DNA from: Gadus chalcogrammus
Lineage: Eukaryota > Chordata > Actinopteri > Gadiformes > Gadidae
DNA length: 64,000 nt
Assembly: GCF_026213295.1 (NCBI RefSeq)
Contig: NC_079420.1
Location: forward strand, 15,739,189-15,803,188
Direction: 5' to 3'
The notes under the pieces are model-generated. The model saw nothing but the letters and a program-made list of their open reading frames with translations, was not told where the DNA came from and did not search any database. The position numbers and the translations under genes were made by a program. Positions 1 to 38,179 of the stretch are shown one piece after another. Within the stretch, counting starts at the first letter, position 1. The number at the start of each line of letters is the position of its first letter.

Positions 1-186
1 TGCATGGCCGTCAATAACGGCACATCACTATCAATTAGGATTTAGCGCCCCGCCTTCAGAATGCCTGCCAATATATCAATTGCTATTGGTAAAACTGTTT
101 ATTTGAGGATATACTGGTCTCAGGAATACAAGAAATAAGTATAAGTAGTAAGAGTATTGAGGTACAAACACTTTGCTCTCCTGCAG

Positions 187-1594
187 GGCAGCCAACCACA
201 ACGTTGGCTCCAACCACTAGCTCTGAACCTCAAACCGATTCCAGTACGACATCCATTCCTACTTCTAGTCCCCCTGGGTCTACTCTTGACAGTATTACTA
301 CTGACGGCAGCATGACAACTCAAGGCAGTGATTCAACTGCCAGCTCAACACCTTCTCACCCAGGTAGAGAAGTAGTGATGAAGAGAAAAAGCCAAGCTGC
401 TCTTTGCAGTCAGCCAGCTAATTGAAATCGCTTTCTCCAACTCTGATTGTTCTAATTCCAATCGACAAGGTTTCCTTAGAAGAAAACAAACTACAGTTAA
501 TTAACAGCAAACTAATTGTTACTAATCAATTAACGGTGTTCATGTTTACTAATGGTGTTCATGTGAACTAAGGTCTTAATTTATACGTTATATTATGGCC
601 GCTCACCCTAACCTCTATTGATCTGCTCTATAAAGCTAATGACTGCATTAACTTATGTTAGTTAATGGTAAATTAATGTGACCTTATTGTAAAGTGTTGC
701 CAAACTGTTGATCATTAGGAGGTGCGTTTGTTGCTCTTTAAGCTGCAGGTGGAGCTGGCAGATACGGTGCATCAGACATGGCGGCTCTCGGAGCCACCCT
801 GGCCGTTTTACTATTCATATCTCTGGGAATCATTGGATACTTGGTTTATCGTGTCCAACACGGAAAAGCAGCCTGGGGGAAACTTTCCGAAGCCAGTGTT
901 TTCCGAAGTTCTGTGAGTTATTGCGTCCACAGATTCCTGTCCAGTATAAAAACCTCAGATCCTGAACACATTGTATTGTTAACAGTTTCCAGTCTTTTAC
1001 TTTTCACTCTTAACTATTTGATGTTGGCCCCTGCAGCTCGGGTCGAGGTCCAGGGGGTCCTAACGACGGCGTCCAGTACACCAATGAAGCGTTCAAGAAG
1101 GACGAAGACTCGGACAGTACGGGGCAGGCCAGTCCCGCGGAGCTCAGGCGCAAGCTGAGTGCAGAGACGGCGTCCACCATGGCCAGAAACACAGCCGCCA
1201 CAGAGGAAACCGTATGAAGTCTGCAGCAACCCTCCTGGCCATGTTGCCTGAAGAAGAGGGGAGCACGTCGGAGACGGACGGAGTGGACGGCGAGAAGGAG
1301 GTGAAGCCCATTCTGACCAAGGAGAGGCGCACGGAGGAGGGCTACAAGTCCGTCTGGTTCAAGCAGGACATCGTGCCGGACGCCAAGGAGGACGTGCACA
1401 TCATCCCAGACAACACGGAGCAGGATGCCGAGGAAGACGACGAGGCATCGACCTCAAGCGCAAACGAAGAGGACTCAACGCCCGGACGGAAAGTGATGTT
1501 TGGTGATGTGAACCTGGACAGCGGCTTGGAAGTCAAGGCTTCAGATTCAGGGTCAGATTCAGAAAATGATGAAATTGTGACGTCAGATCTGTGA
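187..1594 (+). CDS. 3' end of a mucin-like/cadherin-related type I membrane protein (partial)
   Basis: Three exons are visible: 187-363, 749-912 and 1037-1594, the last ending in TGA after a D-L. The first encodes a Ser/Thr/Pro-rich stalk without cysteines, typical of O-glycosylated extracellular spacers. The second encodes a single hydrophobic membrane segment (about 789-852) followed by a basic juxtamembrane stretch. The third encodes a long acidic cytoplasmic tail containing V-Q-Y-T-N-E-A-F and E-E-G-Y-K-S-V-W-F-K-Q-D-I. Exons 1 and 2 join in phase (1+2 nt). The join to exon 3 does not: 1038-1211 reads in one frame and 1214-1594 in another. The architecture and tail recall cadherin-related family (CDHR) proteins, but I cannot name the gene. 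The 5' part lies left of the window. A mucin-like membrane protein of another family is possible. Confidence 0.6.
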
Positions 1595-3687
1595 GAGAAG
1601 GTTGATTCAGAAAGAATTTAATAACTTTAAGATAATTTAAGATGATTCACGCACTAAAATCATCCAGTGGGGACAATCCCATGACATTGGAATGGGCTAT
1701 CCCCTGCCACCAGTCAGAAGCACTTTTGTCTTTGTTGAGCGCTGTCTCTGTGATTTTGTTGTAAATGTTATGCAAGTGCCACAGAATGATACATATGACA
1801 TATATATTTTTTTTTATGTATCAGTAATCATAATGTCCTTTATAATTACAATTAAATTGTGTCTATTTTATGTAAATATGTAAATATTTAAAATCTGTTG
1901 TGAAACACTGCCATATGATAAAATGTAACAAATATATTTATAATCTTTTTTAGATTTTCTTTTCCATTTCCAAGTCTTTAGGGGATTCTCCAAGACACTG
2001 GCCACTATAGAATGAATAGGGACCCAAAAGGACCAGACCGCTCCAGGAGCCTATGGAAGGCTAAAGCGTCAATGCTTGTATACATGACAGACAAATGCAT
2101 ATTGACTTTGTCTGTTTAATATTTTCCCCTCACTAAAGGCAAACTATAAAAAGGACAAGGAGATACAGCAAGTAATAAACAATGTTGGTTTGAAAGATGT
2201 GGTGCATGATTAGTTAGATAAGAGTTATAAATTATATGACAGAAATGGACTTTGTCTAGCCATCTCCCATGCCAAATACTAATCCTCTCATCGCATGACG
2301 TCACTAAAATGGATTGTATGTGTTACGTGGCAATCGGTAACCAACACTATTTCCCTGTCCATAAATCCATAGATTATACACAGTATGTGCTTAATTAGGA
2401 GAAGTTACCAAGCACTGCTGGTGCTATGATCTTACAATGACCATTTACAATAGAGGGTATTTTATTAGACAGTGAAATGAAATAACATCTGATTGATGGG
2501 GAAACTGTCATACTCGGCAATACTGCACATTTCCATAGCAACAGTGGAATCATAACAGATATGCTTCCAAGGCAACAGTGGAATCATTACACGTGATCGT
2601 GGCCACACCCACAAGGCTAAAGATTGCTGTTTAAACATTCCAGTCGTTATTGCACTTTATATATATAAAACACACCGCCACTGATCTCCACTGTGGATAT
2701 TTGTTTTCTCATGAACTCATGAATGCATATTATTCTTTATAGGTTGTTTATTGTCTTTGAGTCGGACATGAGTAAATTGAAGGTATAAAAAAGCAATACA
2801 TGCACATTTTTTATGAAGCCAGAACTAAGAAAACTAACAAATAGGCTGTATATAAAGGACTCTTGGGCCAATGTTTTCACCCAAGTCTTGTGCCAGTCTT
2901 ACAGCTCTGGTGAATGAAGTGAAGCGTACAGCTACACGGCACAGCTCCCTCATGCCCAGAGGTGTTCCAACCCTTCCGCTTTAGATTTTTAATACAACTA
3001 ATTATCACAATATAGTCTTTCCTGAAATTGAAGGGGTCTAAATGTCCCTTAAAGGATGAAAGACAAACAAAAACATCTCCTTTTATAAGAAAAACTGTAC
3101 TATCTCTTTCAGGAAGTAGACCAGACAGATGGATACACTTTGGATGAAAAATAAATACGACTGGCTAATAGATTTAGCCATCACACAAGAGAAGCACGAA
3201 GAGGTTCCCAACACCAGTAGCCTTTTAAACTGCGATCTATACATTTATAGTGCATAAATATTACTTAACACTTCTTGGCCTAGAGCAACCCTGTATTATG
3301 TTTATTTATTTATTAATAAAAACAAAGAACTGCTTAAGAGCAATACTCAGGCTGGTTTGTGAAATGCACAAAATCAACTCCACAATTATTATTGGAATCA
3401 TCCTCACACAACATCCACCACATTTGAGCATGAGGGTCACTACTTTGGTTTCTCTAAATTGTGATCTTTATAGAATTGGCTGAAAATGGGATATCTTGAT
3501 AAGACACATTTTAAGTGGATCGTATGGCAAGTGCAGTTGAAGTAATCCAGCTTGTAATTTGACCTTGGAGTTAATCATTATCTATTTTAATAAAGTTGCC
3601 ATCTATGTGACATTTTACAACAAAATGTAACATTAATTTGGCTACCAGTCATGTAGCAGATAGAATGCCAGCGTGTGGACTCTGTGG
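1595..3687. other. intergenic region between the two convergent genes
   Basis: This AT-rich sequence holds no ORF I can support. It probably includes the 3' UTR of the membrane-protein gene: an ATTAAA lies near 1851 and an AT-rich tract follows. On the minus strand it includes the 3' flank of the nucleotidase-like gene, with AATAAA-type hexamers (TTTATT on the plus strand) at about 3300-3315. No repeat or RNA gene was recognised. Confidence 0.4.
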
Positions 3688-5573
3688 TCAGGGAGCATGG
3701 GTAGAATGTGGACCGACCGTGACAAGGATGTGAGGTTTGACCAGGGAGAGGATGGGGTCCTTCGGGGCCCCCGCCAAGCAGTAGGCCTCATCCACAGCCA
3801 GGCCCCAGGAGCGCAGCGTCTTCAGGGCCTGAAGACACGTGTTCCTCGTGCCGTGCCCGGTGATCAGGCTGGTGGTCAGAGGGCTGTCTTCCACCCCGAA
3901 CCTCTGCCTCATCCTGCCCACCAGAGCACTGAACTCCCTGAGGGGCTCCTGGGAGAGAGAGAGCAGAGAGGGGGAACTTCACGGCTGTGCGCTTAAGATT
4001 AGGGATGCACCGAATATTGCGCACCGACAATGTTCGGCCGAAAATGGCCCAAAACATAATCTTCGGTTTCGGCCAAAGGAGTAAAAAGGGCGAAAAAAAT
4101 ACACAGGACATTTTTATTTTTGATTAAAAAAAAAATCTAATCAAATAAAATAGAATTTTGTTTTACTCATTCATTTAAAGTTACATTGTTCTTAAATTCT
4201 TGCTATAAGGTCTGCTGGAATGTTAGAAAACGTTCAGCATCTAGCCTCCCCATCCACAAATATGGTGTACCATGCTCTTGCGCCAGCCGTCATACCCATG
4301 GTCATACCTGAGAATCTGGGACGTCCGAGGGGCTGGCTGTGCAGTCATCCGGAAAGCCTTCTGCATGGCCATAGAAACCAACTCGGAGCTGCTCGGTGGA
4401 GTGTAGCGCCGTCTGCTGGACGACCTGAGCCCCTGCGATGCCTGCACACGCCACCACGGTTCATGTATTCATCCGTCTATGCATCCATGTACTCACTCAA
4501 GAGTTTGTTGACATTGCATGCATAAAATACCTTATTTGTTTAAATCAATAGCTTAATTTAGACCAAACCTCCTTGTGAGGCCTTCCAAACGTCACTGGAA
4601 TCCGTCGAGAGGAAAAGCTTGACATTGTTGGATCGCAGACCTTCTACCAGATCCTGTGCAGCGCAGAAACATAGTCTGCTGATTTCCAGCGCTGATCAGA
4701 AGTAATGAACAGATACTGTTAGACAAAATTTCAGCTGGAAGAGCAGACACAATTCACCAGCATTGGATTTGGACTGACATTATCCATAACTATAGTAGAT
4801 AGAGGGCAGGGTTCTTGAATGAGGCTGAAAGAAGTGGGTTTATTTCAATGACACTTTAAATATATTCAAATTGTTGTTTTTTCAATTGTTTTTTTTATTC
4901 CAGTTGCTGCTGGAAGAGCTCATTGAAATTATTATTTCAGAATCTGTGCTATGGTTCACCGTAATGTTTTAAACTGAGCAGGCTGCATGTTTGATGCTCC
5001 TCTGTGTCTTCTGTTGATATCAAAATGATGTCGAACAGCAGTGTCTCGGACGGATTTTTCTCCAGGAGCCTTTCATTTACTCGTTGAATAGCCTGAGAAA
5101 ATGTTGAAACATACATTTAAAGTAAGAGTAGTAACAGTAGTTGCAAAATATAAAGTTTCAGAAAAAACATTAAAACGATTAAATAAATCGAACTAATCGT
5201 TAAAACAAAGATATTTGCTGTAACACTATACAGTACCATTTTGCCATTAAATATACATTCAACTCTTCCATGGTCCACATTATAAAGTCAAAATAAGGGC
5301 CCAGGGAGGTTCACCTGGATGAAAGGGAACGCAGCTCCCATGGCGTAAGGTGATGTGGTCGGGCCGTCTCCTCCTGGGGCTTCTGCCTCGAACACAGCAT
5401 GAAACGCTACGGCGACCACCATGGAATGAGCAGAGTCTCTCTGCGGAGGAAAGAGGTGTGTTACCTCGGTCAGTTTCGGCTGAGCCCCGAGTAAGAACTT
5501 TTCTGACCTAGCTGCTACAGACCACTCTTAAGATTACCTGCTCCACTTCGGTGTTCAGCACCGTCGAAACCAT
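3688..5573 (-). CDS. cytosolic 5'-nucleotidase 1 (NT5C1A/B)-like protein, catalytic motifs altered
   Basis: Six exons in transcript order: 5573-5538, 5440-5315, 5092-4960, 4691-4569, 4441-4308 and 3948-3688, giving 270 codons including the stop. All junctions keep phase with GT..AG introns. Landmarks matching human NT5C1A as I know it: A-F-P-F-I-Q-A-I-Q-R-V-N, F-D-I-I-L, V-K-L-F-L-S-T-D, G-I-A, L-R-V-G-F, and A-L-K-T-L-R-S-W-G-L followed by L-A-G-A-P-K. Family members are cytosolic and dephosphorylate AMP/IMP-type nucleotides. Here the D-G-D-A-V aspartates are replaced by Y-G-H-A-E, the stretch before the last exon is about 15 residues short, and the H-I-F-F-D-D segment is replaced by H-I-L-V followed by an early stop. 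The product is likely an inactive pseudoenzyme, or the locus a recent pseudogene with intact splicing. The start ATG at 5573 precedes a 12-residue first exon; the roughly 50-residue N-terminal extension of human NT5C1A is absent. Confidence 0.78.
3995..4110. mobile_element. fragment resembling a hAT-type DNA transposon end
   Basis: The sequence from about 3998 begins TTAGGGATGCACCGAAT and contains self-complementary TTCGG/CCGAA blocks, as in a common fish repeat with a GGGATGCACCGA terminus. It lies in the last intron of the nucleotidase-like gene. Only one end is clear, so the element class is tentative. Confidence 0.4.
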
Positions 5574-7385
5574 GTTGTTCCTTAATGTTATACTATTGAC
5601 GGATAGGATTTAAAAGGGGTGGTTTCACTGGGCATGCGGTGGCATCTACGACAGAGAACCCCAGAAACTTTCATTTAAGCCGCAGATATGTCAAACTTCA
5701 AACCGGATGTTGCTTTGGTAAGCGACGGTGTGTCAAGCTAGTGGCAGGCTAGAAGCAGAACTACAATAACAACATCCGGTACAGTTCTCAAAAAACACAA
5801 TGCAAAGTCAGATCGTTAACCTGGGTGAGCTATGTTCAGTTGTGTTAAATACAATGTAGAGGAAAACATTATAACTGATTCGAAGGTAAACATCGGGGTT
5901 AGTTGATGGTATGCGTGCTGATAAGATTAGTTAATTTAATTTAAACTGTTTATGTATCCGCTGACATCTACTGGTTATATCGAGCAAATACGTGTGTCGA
6001 ATTTGCCCACTTTACCTGGATTTCATTCACTGAAATGATTCTCCTCGACACTCATGTTTTTTTTGTGTGTATTTTATGCATTATACAAGAAAAAAATAAT
6101 CAAGATTTCAATGGGTTTTTTATTACAAAAATTGATTGGGTGTAGAAAATGTTCACAGGTAACTTGGTCATAGAGTATTCTCAAATATACAATAAAACAA
6201 GTTCAGAATACTGCAGTCTCATGGTATTTTTTAAAAACATTTATGGCTTGTGGCTTTTTTTACCAAGCTTTAACAAATAGTCGAAATAACGTTCTTCGAA
6301 AAATGTAACATTCATCATTCTTGTCTTGGTTAACTTGAAAACAATGATTTATTTGATTGTTATTCATTAAATATCATGTCAATGAGCTCATATTGGCTAA
6401 TATTGTTCTACATATTCCTCAACTAAATGGATACAGCCTTTGACAAAATTGGAATTTTGTTCTGTGTTGTGCATTTGAATGTGCTGCACTGTAAAAAACA
6501 CTTATCAATGTGAAATACTTTGTTTTTGTTTTTAAATCAACCTATTTAGATATTAAAAACATGCTCTGGAATTGGAATGGTGATTGCTGGTTTCTCTCTG
6601 GTGTAAGAGAGCTTATCACATTATCTTGACTTAAACAAAGATTAACTATCTTATTCCATCTCACAGACGTCTAACTGATAAATAATACCCTCCCTGTGCT
6701 CATTATTTTTGTTTGCTTTAAGCTTGTAAGAAAGTTCTGTCACACTGCATGATAAAAACCCATAATTTGAACATAAACACGACCACCCACAAACCTGCAG
6801 TTCTTTTATAGCCAGTCTATCGCAATTTTCAAGTTATTTAAAATGTCAACATTTATAGCGATACTTCATGTCATAGGTTGCATCTATGAGGTATGTGTTG
6901 GAGCAAGGCAGGTCATATCAAGGCTAACTTACTGCTTTAAACAAGCAAAATGAGACTGTCATCGGGGCTCCCCTTTTGTGTCATCAGACACGTGTTCTGA
7001 TCCTGAACAGCTGAACTGGGTGGGCTGAACTCCTGGTTAAAGGTTATCTATACTGTGGACAACAATCGGGATGTGGTTTCAATTGACATGTTACAATTAA
7101 GGAGCAAACAAGCATGTACTGGTTCTATTGTAAATTAGATTTGCTTCATGAACCAACGACAAAAATGGATGAACCTGTGTTTTCCTAAAGTAGTTGTGTA
7201 GTAAGGGAAATGTCCATGATTATTTGCTCCACTGTCTGCAATACAGCAAAGCAGTAGTGCTTTCCAGAGGTGATCAAAAGATCAGCAGAGCATGGTGTTT
7301 AACATGCAGATGGCAGGTAAAATGCAAGGCCAGAATAGTGATTGTCAATGTGTCATGTGAGAAGCTATTTCTCTCCTCCAGGCTC
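5574..7385. other. intergenic region between lamb1 3' end and nucleotidase-like gene
   Basis: AT-rich, with no supportable ORF. It must contain the lamb1 3' UTR, read leftward from 7385, and the promoter of the nucleotidase-like gene near 5574. Candidate lamb1 poly(A) hexamers (TTTATT on the plus strand) occur at 6348-6353 and 6119-6124. Neither can be confirmed without transcript data. Confidence 0.4.
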
Positions 7386-33784
<26,399 letters not shown>

Positions 33785-35033
33785 GTCGCTGTTCTTGTGT
33801 GTTGCTCGTAACGTGCGTTCCGTTACCTCCGAGCGTCTCCTCTTACTCCAAACCTCTGCAGGACATTTCGCCTGCAGACTCCACAGCACAGCAGGACCGT
33901 ATTCACCCCTCCCCTCTATGTGGCGGAAGTCTTCCTCCTCCCCCCCAGCCAGAGTAACATGGGGCTACTTTTGAAGTGTATCCCACCCCATTAATATGCG
34001 CCTCGATGGTAATTTCATTAGCCTACCTGTTTACTTATCATTAATGTTGTCGTTTCAAGCGACAGAGAGAAGATATTGTTTGATGAGTTTGTAAAGACAC
34101 ACCAGACAACGACCCCAACACTTTCTACCAGTGACAAAGGCCGTCCTACACCCACCCAGGTAAAGCACAGGCCTGATTTACAACGGCAGGCCGTAATGCT
34201 GTTCCGTCCTGCCTGTGAATGTAACAACCACTCTGCTTCCCTATCATTTAGGGCTGTTCATTCAAAATTGCAGCTCTGTTTTCCAGTGAGCTCTAAATGA
34301 CAGATCTACAGCCAAGAGTCTATAGGTGTCTGATGGGGTGGAAAGAAAGTGTGTGTGCGTGCGTGTGTGTTGACTAAACACAACCATTCAATGTACAATT
34401 AAAATTCTCTGTAAAAGAAAGAACATATTTACAACATATTGAATTGTTAAACTGATAGAATGTAAGATATGGACCAAATTTCTGATGGAGATTGAAAAGA
34501 TGGCTTGTATCTCTTCTTGGTTATGGTTAGCCGCTACTTTATATCCTTGAATGTGTCTCTCAGTACCTCCCAGACAGTCATATTGCTCTACCTTTTTCTA
34601 GTTATCTATGTTTACTATGGGGCATTGATGAAGTCTCGCCTTATCTATTCTAAATTCCTCAGTCCTTTTGTAAAACTCCCCACTAATTCTGGGTTTACGT
34701 AAACATGTAACTGGAGCCCAGGAGGGGGGAACATGCAAGTCCCAACATGAAGACCCCATAGCCCGGCGGCAGAGCTCCACAAACTCTTCCATTCTGCCTG
34801 AATCTTCTAATCACACGCCCTAAGCGACCCTTGACCTCCCTGGTTGATCATCTCTGGATATAAAGGTTGAACAGGTCAGTTTGAGTCGTTTGGCTGGTTA
34901 ACTCATTTGAACATATGACGTTGAAACATATGACCTGACAATGTTTTACCTTTCTGAAACTGAGACACTGAAGCATGAAATCTTCCTTCAGTCTCTTTTT
35001 CCCCCTGAGGCGTCGACTAAAGGAAGGGGCAGG

Positions 35034-35330
35034 ACAGCTCCAAGAACCACTAAGACTACAGACAGGCCCAGGACAGCTCCAAGCACCGCTAAGACTAGAG
35101 ACTGACCCAGGGTGTGGGACTCCAAGCACCACTAAGACTAGAGACTGACCCAGGGTGTGGGACTCCAAGCACCACTAAGACTAGAGACAGGCCCAGGACA
35201 GCTCCAAGCACCACTAAGGCTAGAGACAGGCCCAGGACAGCTCCAAGCACCACTAAGAGAGACAGGCCCAGGACAGCTCCAAGCACCACTAAGACTAGAG
35301 ACAGGACCAGGACAGCTCCAAGCCCCGCTG
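35034..35330. repeat. approximately 43-bp minisatellite between lamb1 and lamb4
   Basis: Six to seven units read AGAGACAGGCCCAGGACAGC then TCCAAGCACCACTAAGACT. Two units at about 35100-35165 carry a variant with TGACCCAGGGTGTGGGAC. It lies about 1.3 kb upstream of the lamb1 start. Confidence 0.9.
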
Positions 35331-36467
35331 AAGGGGCATTCTCTGCGCTTGTCTTATATCAATGTCCCTTCTAGGAGTGAGGCCTGTGAAGCGCCCCACT
35401 TCAGACACTCCTACAGCAGATATAGATATAAATCAGCAACGATTAAGCTGCACTGAAAATCATAGGAAGCTTGACATTGATGTCTGTTCTTGTAGTTTGG
35501 TCGGTTAGATTATGGCGGGGCCCCAAAATTAAATCTGGACCCCTGGTTCCATCTGTTCTAAACATACAAGTGAGGTTGTTTTCTAAAGCAAAATCCATTG
35601 GTCAACTAGGTGACGTGAAGCAGTTCGCTTTAATGGAAATAAATTCCATTGGTCTGTAAGCTTTACCCCTTTAAAGGTCTGGAAAAGAGGTGTTTGTTTA
35701 TCCTTATAGAAAACTTTACGAGTGGTGTTTACATTTGTCTGGCACAGTATTCTGTGCTTTTTAAGCAATGTATGACGTCTTTAAACCTTGTGTGCCTTGA
35801 GCTTGTTTAGGAGGAGGCTGTGGTCGGAGGGATTTGGTCACGTCATTCACAAAGCTGATGAACACTTCACAGCCAGGAGCCTGTAAGGAGCGCCTGGGGG
35901 AAAGGACAAATGGGACGCATTCCAAACCCGGCAGGGGAGCCTTTCCAAACCTGAGAGGTTAATCTGTTTATACACCCAATGCCAGCCTCACACCTAGTTG
36001 ACAAAAGGGACAGTAGAGTTGGTGGTTTATGAGAAGCTGATTCAACAGCCTCTAGTAAGGATGATTTGGAATGACAGGAAGTGCAGAAGAACGGAACAGA
36101 ATACCAAAACCAAAAAGAGGAGACATGGATTAAAAACCTAAGAAAAAACATTGAATGTCACTTTAAGAGAGTCAGTCAAGTCAATCTTAATTCAAACACA
36201 TTTTCCTGAGTCAATATTCATGAAAATCATCTCTTGCAAGTTTGTATAATCTTGTGGCAGATCCAGAGGCGACCCTGTGCAGTCTCTTGTAATCCTCCTT
36301 TAACGTGTGAGTTGTCATCACACATGACCTGAGAGTGACCTCTAGTGGTTGCAAAGAGAGTTGTACTTCGGCGTCATAATTCCTTTTTGATTTTTATTTC
36401 ACCAATTAACCATTACAAATACTGAACAGGTTAAAAAACTAAACAAAACAAATACAATACAATGCAT

Positions 36468-36473
36468 TTTTAT
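36468..36473 (-). terminator. lamb4: candidate lamb4 poly(A) signal
   Basis: AATAAA on the minus strand, 217 nt downstream of the lamb4 stop codon. A second hexamer lies at 36393-36398. Choice between them needs transcript ends. Confidence 0.4.
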
Positions 36474-36689
36474 TATGTAGGCACTTAGTATTAACAATTG
36501 AGAAAATAATAACATCAAAAATATAATAACAATTTTGCAGTAGTTTGTGTATGTGTATAATTCTCCCTGGGAATAATTCAGCTATTTCCAATCTTTCCTT
36601 ACCGTTCAACGGCTACCTGCGTATCGGGTGAGCTTAACACAAGCAGTGCCGGTCGGTAGCCAGTGGGGGGATCCCTCTCCTGGTTAGCA

Positions 36690-38083
36690 CTAGCAGTCGA
36701 TGTATCCCATGGCTTTTTGGGTGATGTTATGCCTCAACTCCTCCGCTGCGTCCAGCAGATCTTCCACCTCTTTGGCCTTTTGGTTTTTGCTGCTGATGGA
36801 GTCCTGGATCCTGCTCTCCAGGTCTAACGCATCACACACAGATAGACACGTCAGCCAATCAGGACTCTAGGATACGTGTTGATATGATAAGCCTTGTCCT
36901 TCCATTACTACCATAATTACTAGGCTTTTGTAGTGTTTTTGGTGAAGAATTACCCTGAGAGAAAAGCAACAATTGATCCAACAATGCTATATGTTACGAG
37001 CTAAAAAACAGCCCAAAGTTCTGATATAGGATCTTTGTACAATTGTGATTGAAGCACATTGTTCAATTTCCTCAGCAAATTTTTTATCTAATTTAGATAC
37101 AGTTTAATTTGAGCCAACCCACTCTCATCTTGACTATCCAGTTAGTCCTAATAAATAGTAATAAACGCTGATTAAGTTCATTAAACTGGAACCCCCATCC
37201 TGTCCTTCAACCAGAAGACCCCCGCGCAAGGGACTCCAACCTTACCGTAAAGAACAGAATGGAGGAAAAATACATGTTAACATAGACTACTATCTTTGTA
37301 TTGTTAAAGGATCTATATGTAACACATGTACTTTAGTAAATCATAAAAATCCCATAATAATTCATCAGAGATTAAGGAAACATGTTACGTCTAAATACTT
37401 TCTTCTCTGACAACGATGCTACTGCCAGTATTTTCTCCCCTCGGAAAGTTTGTTTCTAACTCTTTGCAATGCTGTGTCAGATAATGTCTTTACGAGATCG
37501 ATACACAGATAGGTAGATGTGTGTTGACAAGTTGGCAACTCGTGATCAGTTATAATGTGCAGATTCAGAGCAGACTTTTGTTTTTTTACCATGTTTTTAC
37601 CAAAATATATATATTCTTTATTTTGGTGTAAATAATTAGCAAGGTCTTGTCCTCAGTGACCTCATAGCTGGTTACTGCCATGTGTATATATATAAATGTT
37701 TATATAAAACTGTATGTTTAATAATGTGCTGACCTTCGATTTGCTTCAGTTTGCGTTTTACGTCCTCCTTGAGCTTCTCTGCCTCCATGGTGATGTCCTT
37801 CAGAAGCTGGCTGGCCATGTCTGTTGCGTTCTGCTTGCCATTCTTCTCTTTTAGCTCTTTAAACTTTTTGTTCACCTTGTCCAGCTCCTGTCATACACAT
37901 CACAGCGGCCTTATGTTGTTAAAGATCGCAAGAACACAACTGAATTAATGAAAATCAATGAATAAGTGTGTGAATGTGAATGTGTGTTTGTGTGTATGTG
38001 TGAATGTGTGTATGTATGTATGTGTGTATCGCGTGTACTGTATATTATTGTGTGTACTGTATATTATTGTGTGTGTGTATATT

Positions 38084-38179
<96 letters not shown>

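Larger units (their letters stand above)
33785..36689. other. lamb1-lamb4 intergenic region (lamb1 promoter side, lamb4 3' flank)
   Basis: This 2.9-kb head-to-tail gap should contain the lamb1 promoter, read leftward from 33785, and the lamb4 3' UTR, read leftward from 36689. No TATA box is evident near the lamb1 start. The context of the lamb1 ATG has a purine at -3. Only a minisatellite at 35034-35330 stands out. Confidence 0.5.

Noticed and set aside
4900..4985. In-frame stops after the F-D-I-I-L exon of the nucleotidase-like gene, as evidence of a pseudogene
   Set aside because: A donor G|GTGAAC at 4960 precedes the stops and joins in phase to the exon at 4691, giving H-Y-A-L-E-I-S-R as expected for the family.
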